A stretch of DNA of 64,000 nucleotides from Caenorhabditis remanei (lineage: Eukaryota; Nematoda; Chromadorea; Rhabditida; Rhabditidae). Below the pieces are notes generated by a model, which made no database searches, was not told where the DNA came from, and saw only the letters and a program-made list of their open reading frames with translations. The stretch is taken from NCBI RefSeq assembly GCF_010183535.1, contig NC_071332.1, forward strand, positions 20,150,001 to 20,214,000, read 5' to 3'. A program made the translations under genes and the position numbers. This document shows, piece by piece, positions 23,801 through 32,706 of the stretch (the stretch's first letter is position 1; every line of letters starts with the position of its first letter).

Positions 23801-25616
23801 CATTTTCTTACGGTTTTTTTTTTCAGAACCTTTCATTTATTTTATACATATGGGTTATTGAATCATTCAATAATAAATCGTCTGTCTGTAAAGTTTTCGA
23901 ATAATCAGAATATAGAATCTCACAGAATTACACAGACTCAACACAGCAAGTTTTAAAGAAATTCCAAAATGCTTCAGATATTTTCTTTAAGTTTCATGAC
24001 GTTTCAAAAGTAAATTGGACAGATTCAATTAAAGTTGAATCGGAACGAGGACTCACACAGTCTTCACAGAAACCCTCATTTCTTGAAAAATCTACAGTGA
24101 ACTCTCTTATAGAAATGCTGCCGGTTCTCTTGTTAACTTTATTTTTTTAAGCCGATCTATTATAAAATTAACGGTGAATACCGTAATACCGTGATTGACG
24201 TTTTTTTGTGTTTATCTTTTGATTCATTTTAAGTGTTTTTCAGTAGATCAAAAATTTCCTAAAACTACACTGATCCCATAATCAGACCTACACGACATTT
24301 TGCAGGAACAAAAAGTTTTTCAGAATCACTTTCATTTGTTTAAATCTCGAAGGATCATAGTATCAACCACGCTGTCTGAGTCGGACCCTCTTTGTCTGAG
24401 TAGAAAACTTTGTTCTTCCAGAAAAAATCAAATCGAAAGGTCAATTTGAGAAGTTCCTGATTTTTCAACCGGTGCACAAAAATATACATTCTGAAACGAA
24501 ATTGGGACGTCCCGCGTCCCCGTCCCGCGCGTCCCGGATTGTCATAAAACGGTTGAAAATGAACGTATATTTTTTGAAACTTTGGGAATCGCGTCCCCCA
24601 GCTATGTCTTCAGATTCTGTGAAAGTTTTATTATTCTCCGACAAAAACTGACAGTTTTCCAAAATTCCAAAAAAAAAAAAAACTGAGTCACGAATAAGTT
24701 TATTGGGTTTTTGATCTCGAAAAAGTGTTCCGATTGAGTACAAAGCAATTGAGTACAAGTAAAATCATAATAATTTTTTAAATCGTTTCAAGACATTTCA
24801 GCTCATTTTCGAATTCAAAAAAACCTTATTAGTTTTGATGTTTTGACTTTTCTGAGACTCTTCCGATTTTTTAAAAAAAAATTGATGTTATTGAAAACGA
24901 CTTCAAATTGCATTTCGTTTCAGAATGTAAATTTTTTGTGCACCGGTTGAAAAATCAGGAACTTGTCAAATTGATCTTTCGATTTGATTTTTTTGGAAGT
25001 CTAAAGTTTTCTACTCAGACAAAGAGTGTCCGACTCAGACAGCGTGGCTGATACTATGATCCTTCGAGATTTAAACAAATGAAAGTGATTCTGAAAAACT
25101 TTTTGTTCCTGCAAAATATCGTGTAGGTCTGATTATGGGATTAGTGTAGTTTTAGGAAATTTTTGATCTACTGAAAAACACTTAAAATGAATCAAAAGAT
25201 AAAAACAAAAAAAGGTTGGTCACAGTATTACGGTATTCACCGTTAATTTTATAATGGCTCCTTTTTAAAACTGCTTCTTTAATAAAGCTAACAGAAGACC
25301 TGTCAGCCTTTATATAAGAGAGTTCACTGTAGATTTTTTTGAGGGCTTCTGTGAAGACTGTGTGAGTCCTCGTTCGGGTTCAACTTTATTGAATCTGTGC
25401 AATTTACTTTTGAAATATCATAAAACTTAAAGAAAATATCTGAAGAATTTTGGAATTTCTTTAAAACTTGCTGAGTTGAGTCAGTGTTATTCTGAGAGAT
25501 TCTATATTCTGATTATTCGAAAACTTTACAGACAGACGATTTATTATTGAATGATTCAATAACCCATGTGTATAAAATAAATGAAAGGTTGTGACAAAAA
25601 AAATCATAAGCAAAGG

Positions 25617-25799
25617 TTATAAATAAGCGGTGGCACTTCTCTTGAATCCCTTTCTCTTCTCCTCCAACGCCCTGTCAATCAACTTCTTCTCTCCATTTGA
25701 CGATGGCTCGGCGATTCGTGGAGCAATTGGGACGGATAGGCTCTTTTTGAGGTCCAAGTCAGAGTTGAAGCTGTGGATTTCCATGTGCACGTGGAACAT
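25617..25799 (-). CDS. 60-residue nematode protein, copy 3
   Basis: Right-arm member of the palindrome, convergent with copy 2. It starts MFHVHMEIHSFN and ends KGFKRSATAYL, the same ending as copy 4, so exchange between copies is not restricted to the two palindrome arms. TATAAAA lies at 25895-25901 on the minus strand. Function unknown. Confidence 0.72.
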   Translation of the reverse strand: MFHVHMEIHSFNSDLDLKKSLSVPIAPRIAEPSSNGEKKLIDRALEEKRKGFKRSATAYL

Positions 25800-25995
25800 T
25801 GTGAATATGGTAGAGAACGGGGGGTACGGTAGTTGGGGTAGTGAAAAAAGTATGGAAAAGTTTCAGACACTTCCTTTTCAAATTCAAGAGCTCCTTTTAT
25901 ACCCCTCAGGCCACCTCTCCCCAACCAATGATCCAAAATGGCTTCCTTTATGGGATAGGTCAAAAAAATGGGTCGAGAATGTTTTTTTGAAGTGT

Positions 25996-27537
25996 GTTTA
26001 AATTTCTCTACGAAAAAACAAAAATCGGAAGTTTTTTCTCCAAACAAGGTACAAATGATCAATCTGGTTTAGACTATGTACATTTCAATTTTAGGAAAAA
26101 ATGTGCAAGTCAAAACCGGATATTGCTGTTGTTAATGACACGGATTAAACTTTTTAGTGCTTCAGACAAAGTTTTTGTTCTCTTTTCCAGGATGTCATGG
26201 AGGTCTGATTCAAGGGATTAGTGTAGTTTCAGGCCATTATTTTTTTGAGCTACGCTTGGAGTGGATTAGTGGATGACTATACTATGATAAAAGTTGCAAA
26301 TCTGGAAAGAAACTCTCTGAAGTTGTCAGTTAATGTGAATTTTGAGAAGCCAAAAAGCGTCTAAATCATTTTGAAAAATTCCGAAGCATTTAAGGATTCT
26401 AGAGCATTCGGGAGCATTCTGGAGCATTTTAAAGCATTCTGGAGCATTTTAGAGCATTCTGGAGCATTTTAAAGCATTCTGGAGCATTTTAAAGCATTCT
26501 GGAACATTTTGAACAAATTTTAAACATTCTTGCGTATTTCGGAACAACTTAGAGCATTTTGGAGCACTATGGAACATTCTGGAACATCTTGGAGCATTTT
26601 AAAACATTCTGGGGCATTTTGGAGCATTCTGGAGCAATTTAAGCCATTTTTATGCATTCTAGCGCAGTTCAAGATAGTTTAGGACATTTTCGAGCTTTCG
26701 GGAACATTCTGGAGCATTTTGAGCTACTTCCATGCATTCTAGTTCATTATGGGGCATTTTGAAGCATTCTAGATCATTTTGACCAATTTTTATGCGTTCT
26801 AGTTCATTATGAGGCAGTTTGGGGCATTCTGGAGTATTCTGAAGCATTTTGGAGCATTTTGAGCAATTTCTATGTACTTTTTTGCATTTCTGTTCAATTT
26901 TCAACATTGTCAGCCAAAAGTTCAGCTTATATCTCCCATGACTCATTGTGGGATTCATTACTGGCAGTTGCCTACTGGAAGATTCTGAAAATTAATGATA
27001 AACAGTGATACTTCAAACGATGCCCTAATTTGAATAAATTAAACAATAATTATCGCATTTTGAAATGATTTGGAATAACATCAGAAAGAATTTTTGAAGT
27101 CTTTCTCTACATGAAGAAAACATCAACAACATACATATTTACATATCTCTTTTTCAGCATCTCCAGCCTGAAATCTCTCTGGGGTAAATTAGTCTTGTCT
27201 AATTTATTATTAATTAACCGCCTTTTTAAGTACCCAGCATGTATACCTGTAAGAACAGGAACAGGAGCTTGTCTGACCTATTTTTCCTATTTTATTTTAT
27301 ATTTTTATGTTTTCTTGTTTTCCCATCCCAGGAGGAAGCCATTTCGGATCATTGGTTAAGGGAGGAGAGCTGGTGGCCAGAGGGTATATAAGGAGCTCTC
27401 GAATTTGAAAAGAAGTATCCGATACATTTTTCTAGCAGTTTCTGTGAGATTCAATTTGACACTTGACCTACCGTACCCCACGATCTTGATTTTTTCACTA
27501 CCCCAACTACCGTACCCCCCGCTCCACTATATTCACA
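25996..27537. repeat. spacer with long GAGCATTYTG decamer array
   Basis: From about 26390 to 26900 the sequence is dominated by degenerate copies of TCTGGAGCATTTTAAAGCAT, roughly 10-11 bp per half-unit. The remaining part is unremarkable until the copy 4 promoter from about 27330. ORFs read through the array are artefacts of its periodicity. Confidence 0.65.
27385..27392 (+). promoter_or_regulatory. TATA box of copy 4
   Basis: GGGTATATAAGGAGCTCTC about 150 bp upstream of the ATG, after GGAAGCCATTTCGGATCATT GG. Two TACCGTACCCC motifs lie in the leader. Confidence 0.65.
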
Positions 27538-27720
27538 ATGTTCCACGTGCAAATGGAAATCCACAGCTTCAACTCTGACTTGGACCTCAAAAAGAGCCTA
27601 TATGTCGCAATTGCTCCACGATTCGCCGAGCCATCGTCAAATGGAGAAAAGAAGTTGATCGACAGGGCGTTGGAGGAGAAGAGGAAGGGATTCAAGAGAA
27701 GTGCCACGGCTTATTTGTGA
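27538..27720 (+). CDS. 60-residue nematode protein, copy 4
   Basis: Shares KKSLYVAIAPRFAEPSS with copy 5 and KGFKRSATAYL with copy 3. Single exon, conserved promoter. A foldback element starts only 19 bp after the stop codon, so its 3' UTR is interrupted; the family-type 3' sequence (TATGGGTTGCC, then AATAAATC) resumes beyond the element at about 28465-28500. Function unknown. Confidence 0.72.
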   Translation: MFHVQMEIHSFNSDLDLKKSLYVAIAPRFAEPSSNGEKKLIDRALEEKRKGFKRSATAYL

Positions 27721-27738
27721 TCTACGTTGTTTTTGGGG

Positions 27739-28430
27739 CTCCGGGACATTTCGCAGCTAGACGTTTCGCAGCCGAGACATTTCGCAGCCAGACGTTTCGC
27801 ACCCAGACGTTTCGCAGCCAGACGTTTCGCAGCCGAGACGTTTCGCAGCCAGACGTTTCGCAGCCGTGAGCTCCACAGCCTCAAGTGGACCGTTTTTTCA
27901 GTGATAACTTGACTTTTTCAGATAATTAATTGTTTGAGAAGTTATATAGAACATTTTTTGTGATTTTGAATAAGGGGACCACGAGAAATTTTGCCCAGAA
28001 AACCCACAAAAAAAAACTTTTGTTAAAAAATATGAAAAAATAGGTTTTTCTCGTAGAACTAGCCGTACAAACAGAAAGTTTAGTTTCAGAAAATGACGAA
28101 AACCACTACTTCTACGAGAAAAACCTATTTTTCATATTTTTCAACAAAAGTTTTTTTTGTGGTTTTTTTGCGCAAAATTTCTCGTGGTCCCCTTATTCAA
28201 AATCACAAAAAATGTTCTATATAACTTCTCAAACAATTAATTATCTGAAAAAGTCAAGTTATCACTGAAAAAACGGTCCACTTGAGGCTGTGGAGCTCAC
28301 GGCTGCGAAACGTCTGGCTGCGAAACGTCTCGGCTGCGAAACGTCTGGCTGCGAAACGTCTGGGTGCGAAACGTCTGGCTGCGAAATGTCTCGGCTGCGA
28401 AACGTCTAGCTGCGAAATGTCCCGGAGCAT
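27739..28430. mobile_element. foldback MITE with TTTCGCAGCC subterminal repeats
   Basis: An almost perfect inverted repeat with arms of about 320-340 bp and a central loop of about 50 bp near 28085. It starts CTCCGGGACATTTCGCAGCT and ends with the reverse complement. Each end has about eight tandem copies of ACGTTTCGCAGCCAG (14-16 bp). Flanking TTTTTGG on the left and TTTTTTGG on the right may be the target duplication. It sits in the 3' UTR of copy 4. Confidence 0.8.
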
Positions 28431-28737
28431 TTTTTGGCTGTTTTTTTTTAAATTCTGGTTTTTATGGGTTGCCAACCAAATCATCATTCATCAATAAATC
28501 TTTTTTTGTTGAAAATTGTTTTCTGTATCGATTATGACTTTAGGTTCTTAGAAACAGCGTCAGAACGAGTTTCCAGAATTTCAGAATGTCTTAAGCACTC
28601 AACTCCAAAAATATAAGTTTCATGGATCTTGACACGAAAACCCGAAAGTTACAGTAGGTTTCAGAACGTTCCTTCAATAAAAAGTCATTTCAAAAGTGAT
28701 TTCAACACATTCCATACAAATATTCATTTCAAGTAAT

Positions 28738-29619
28738 TTAAATAATCACTGGTTTGACCAATTTCTCTCCTGCATCAACTGGATCGAAATAAATTCTAGT
28801 ATACGTCTCCTCGTTCCCTTTTCTGATATACAGACCATGGTCGGCAATCAAACTGTCCGGGTATTTATCGAGGCAATTATCATCGGTGAGATAGCTGAAA
28901 AATTGTGCATAAACAAATAATTGGGTTGAAACATACTGAGGCTTCTTATTAACTGTATATGTGATATTTCGAATATGCAAATGGGAGTTGTGGGTGAACT
29001 TTTGTGTCATCACATTATCTGGGTTCAAGAAAGTGAACATTCTCATAGTGTCCTCCTTATAACGATATTCGATTTGAGACGACATCATCTGTTGGTCAGT
29101 TCCTACAGCAAAAACGAAAGCATTAATGGAGGGGGGTGGCTGAAAATGGAGACTATGTTCACAAAGCTAAGAGGACATTCTCACCGCCCCATTATATATG
29201 CATTCGAACGTGTACTTTCCTTCTACCGAATTGTATCCATTAGATTTAGGCTGGCATAATATGTTTGAAACAAACTGCAAATAGAGAAAAAAAACAGATT
29301 TTTTCAAGCACCAGACCTTTGTACTACTCACTTCGTCACCGTTATCGTCGTTCGAGGCTGTATGTAAAAGTCGCACATATCTAATCTTAAGAACCGGTTT
29401 CTTGTGGTTTTGCATGTATTTTCCACATTTCGGATCACTGATCTTGGTCACCTCAACGGTAAGTGTGACATCAGTTGTCGAGACCATTGTGCAGAGAGAA
29501 ATGAGCAAGAAGACGGCGAGGAGCATTTGATGGCCGCGCTGAAAAGTTTCAGTGAAAACAGGGGGACGTTTTGCAACCGGACATTTCAAAACCATTCAAA
29601 CCAAACTCACCATTTTCAT
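28738..29619 (-). CDS. secreted protein of unknown family
   Basis: Exons 29619-29611 (ATGAAAATG only), 29538-29332, 29274-29185 and 29139-28738 join in phase 0. The protein starts MKMRGHQMLLAVFLLISLCT, a clear signal peptide, followed by VTLTVEVTKISDPKCGKYMQ. Inside the last exon, 28936-28895 has a perfect short intron form (CA|GTATGTTTC ... TTTTTCAG, 42 bp) and, being a multiple of three, is also open; spliced the product is 221 residues, unspliced 235. No known domain was recognised. The nine-base first exon is notable. Likely extracellular. Confidence 0.65.
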
Positions 29620-30842
29620 TGTAGCGAACACTTCTCTGCTCTAACCGCCTGAGTAGCTTTTTTTCGTCGATTTCGATCCGGAGTAAGCTCGGGAATGATG
29701 TGGAAGGGGGAGTTCAATGCCACATTGACATTTGCTCTGGTTTCGAAAAAAACGCCACGTATGTAGGGTAATGGGGTAAAAAAACAAAACAAGTTCAGAA
29801 AAAAATTTGCTAGGGCACGTGGGAATTTAAAATAATTTTTTGTGAATTTTTTTTTTCATCGGATTTCCACGTGTCTGTTTTTCAGAAGAGTTTCAATTTT
29901 CAATTGATTCTGATTCGTACCAGTTTTAAATCGGGCGGTTCTAATTCGTACCAGTTCAATTTTCGGCTGTTAATCCTGAATTCGGAATCTGAAACGCTAA
30001 ACATTGCATCCAAAATCTGAATCCAGAATCGTGACACCATAATCCTGATTCCGATTTGTATATTCTCAGATTCCTGGATTTTGGGAATTTTCGATTTCTG
30101 AGAGTTTTGAATTTTCGGGCCAACGCTGAAATCCTGAATTCTAGCACACTGAATTCTGAATTCTGATTCTTGTCCATAACAAGACCTACACCACTTTCTA
30201 CAGAGACATGAACTTTGTGAAGAAGCCTGACGCACTTTTATTTACTTTTTTGCAAATAGTTTTGTCACAGAAAACGTCTGATCCGTGAAATTTTCACTTC
30301 TAGAAAACACCGACTTCACTCCAAGTACAGCGGTCTCTTAAAATGCTTAGGAATGCTTCAGAATGCTATTGGATGCTCCAGAACGCTCCAGAATGTTCTA
30401 GAATGCTTCAAAATGCACCAAAATGCTCCAGAATGATTCAGAATACTCTAGAACCCTCTATTCTTATTAAAGCACCACTATTGTTGTAGTTGACAACTTT
30501 TTTGTACTACAGACACTCCTTCGGTACCTGAAATTGTATTTTTCCGGTCCTCTTGTACCCAATCTCTATGTTTTCCCTAAAACAGATTAAGAACACAATT
30601 TTTCAAATTGAAAAAAAAATTCTTGACCCATTTTTTATTTTCCTTTGACCTATCCGTTTTTTGGAAGCCTTTGAAGCCATTTTGGATCATTGGTGAAGGA
30701 AAAAAGGCAGTGGCTGAAAAAGGGTATATAAGGAGCCCTTGAATTGGAATTAGTGACTTTTTGGAGCTCTTGAAGTTTCTAAAAAACTGCTTTACTATTT
30801 TCTTCACCTACCGTACCCCCTGATCCACATACCATATTTACA
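29620..30842. other. spacer between the secreted gene and copy 5
   Basis: Contains the secreted gene's upstream region, a stretch at about 29920-30180 rich in GAATTCTGAATCCAGAATC-type short repeats, decamer repeats at 30340-30460 and the copy 5 promoter from about 30600 (TATATAAGGAGC at 30725). No gene seen. Confidence 0.5.
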
Positions 30843-31025
30843 ATGTTCCACGTGCAAATGGAAATCCACAGTTTCAACTCTGAATTGGACCTCAAAAAGA
30901 GCCTATATGTCGCAATTGCTCCACGATTCGCCGAGCCATCGTCAAATGGAGAGAAAAAGCTGATCGACAAAGCGCTCGAGGAGAAAAGGAAAGGATTCCG
31001 AAGAAGTTTCACCGCGTTTTTATAA
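30843..31025 (+). CDS. 60-residue nematode protein, copy 5
   Basis: The most diverged copy at its end (LIDKALEEKRKGFRRSFTAF L). The promoter keeps GACCTATCC, CATTTTGGATCATTGG, TATATAAGGAGC and TACCGTACCCC. The 3' region TATGGGTTGCC and AATAATAAATCG matches copies 2 and 3 and gives the pattern interrupted in copy 4. Function unknown. Confidence 0.72.
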   Translation: MFHVQMEIHSFNSELDLKKSLYVAIAPRFAEPSSNGEKKLIDKALEEKRKGFRRSFTAFL

Positions 31026-32706
31026 ATCTCGTTGTTCTTGTTTTTTTCTTGATTTCTATATATGGGTTGCCCATTTCAATACAATAATAAATCGTGTTTT
31101 TCAAGAGATAAAACTGTGTTTTTTGTGCTGAAAACGGGTCAGAATGCTTAAAAATGGTCCATAATGCTCCAGTACGCATCAGAATGCTTCAGAATGCTTC
31201 AGTATGCTTCAGAATGCTTCAGTATGCTTCAGAATGCTCCAAAATGCACAAAAAAGATCTGTATTGCTTCAAATCGCTCGAAAATGACTTTGACCACCTT
31301 AAAATTCTTGAGAACCTGAAAAAATGCTCCAAAACCAGCAAAATTGATCTTAAAACGTTTCAGCTTGCTCTAAAATGCTTAAAAAATCACCAAACGTTTA
31401 ATAAAACAAAATAAAAATACTCTAAATTGCTTGAGAATGCTCCAATATACTCAAAATCGCTTCAAAATGTTTTGGAACGCTTTAGAATGCTTCAACATCC
31501 CACAGAATGCTCCAAAATGCACCAAAACTTGCCAAGATGCTTCAGAGTGCTCTACAATATTTCAAAGTTTACCAAATTTTTCAAAACCTCATTCAAAATG
31601 TTTCAGATGCTTCCAAAATTTCCCAAATTTCATTAGTCACACAGGAACTCCGAATTTCTGTTTTTAGGCCCAGTCATCCCCTCTTATCTTAATCCCCCCC
31701 TCTTAATCCCATTCCCGATTTTATTTTCTCCATGTGTTTATAGTAAATTGAGGGATTTCTGTCCTTTAGAAATTCAAATCCCTTCCTAATCCGGGGACCC
31801 TGTTGTTGATTGTGGATGGATGGACACAAAAACACAGAAAGATTTGTTTAGTTTGATTTATAATTTTTGGGAAATGAGAGAGATAGAGAGAAAAAATTGT
31901 GTGTTTTTGATAGAAAAAAGAATTTTCAGAATTTTCTAAAGAGCTTCAAAGTGTTCTACGATATAACAGTGGTCATACCTAACGAAGAGTGTGAAAACAC
32001 GGACGGTACCTAGAGGCTAGAATGTCTAAACAATTTTCACAGAATCCCCGAAAGATTTGGCACATTTTGAACTAAAAACCAGGAAAACCCGATGAAAATT
32101 TAAACAATTACAGATTTTCGAAACCTTTCAAAAATTCACAATATACACTAAGCGCTACATCTCTGTCCGTTTTGACCGGAACCACAATATTTTGAATTTT
32201 TCTTATCCAGCGCGTCGAGACCTTTCAAATGAGTATAATCATGACTAGGTTTGTTTCAAGTTGGGTCTTGACGCAAAAACTGTTTTGGAGGAGGTTACTG
32301 TAGTTTTCGTGGTGGGAGTCGATTCGCTCCGAACCTAGTCATGATTATACTTTTCTGAAAGCTGAAAATGAGCTGAATTCAAAAATATACGTTTCATAAA
32401 ATAGAACACAGTTTTTCATTTCATTTTTCGATTAGGAAGGTGTCTATTTATTTTTAAACCACATTCATTGTTTCCCCAAAGAAATCAACACCTAAGTCAT
32501 ATCGTGATTCACAAATTTTCAAATTTTCTATAAATGTCCTTTAAAGATTGAACAAATGTCCTGGCAATCGTTCGTTCTTATCTCCTGAAACCATCTTTTC
32601 AAGGAATTACCAAAATGGTCATGTGACATTCGATGAAAGGGTGTGACACTGTCATTTTCAAGGTTTCAATTAACTCAATTAAGTTTCAATTAACATTCTT
32701 TCTCCT
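31026..32706. other. spacer with decamer repeats
   Basis: GAATGCTTCA-type repeats fill about 31135-31560. A copy of the repeat with CAAATGAGTATAATCATG lies at about 32160-32360 as an inverted pair; the same repeat occurs near 14590-14700 and 59940-60400. A TTATCTCCTGAAACCATCTT block lies at about 32579, just before ZF-D. No gene seen. Confidence 0.5.

Larger units (their letters stand above)
23395..25995. repeat. 2.6-kb palindrome carrying two copies of the 60-residue gene
   Basis: The sequence from about 23395 to 24490 is matched in reverse complement by about 24910 to 25995, leaving a 0.4-kb centre. Matching landmarks: GACCTATCCCATAAAGGAAG (promoter), the 60-residue ORF, the 3' stretch ATTGAATCATTCAATAATAA, TTTTCAGTAGATCAAAAATT and GTGCACAAAAAATATACATT-like text at the inner ends. 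Copies 2 and 3 point toward each other. The arms are close to identical across both coding and non-coding sequence. Confidence 0.85.

Noticed and set aside
25630..26062. ORFs antisense to the 60-residue genes
   Set aside because: Present wherever the 60-residue gene is, as a by-product of its codon use; no start context or own promoter.
27727..28497. Arg/Phe-rich ORFs on both strands (repeated FAARRF)
   Set aside because: They are translations of the TTTCGCAGCC tandem ends of the foldback element.
31154..31667. Met/Leu/Gln-rich ORFs of 61-86 codons
   Set aside because: Product of the GAATGCTTCA decamer repeat, which is open in several frames.
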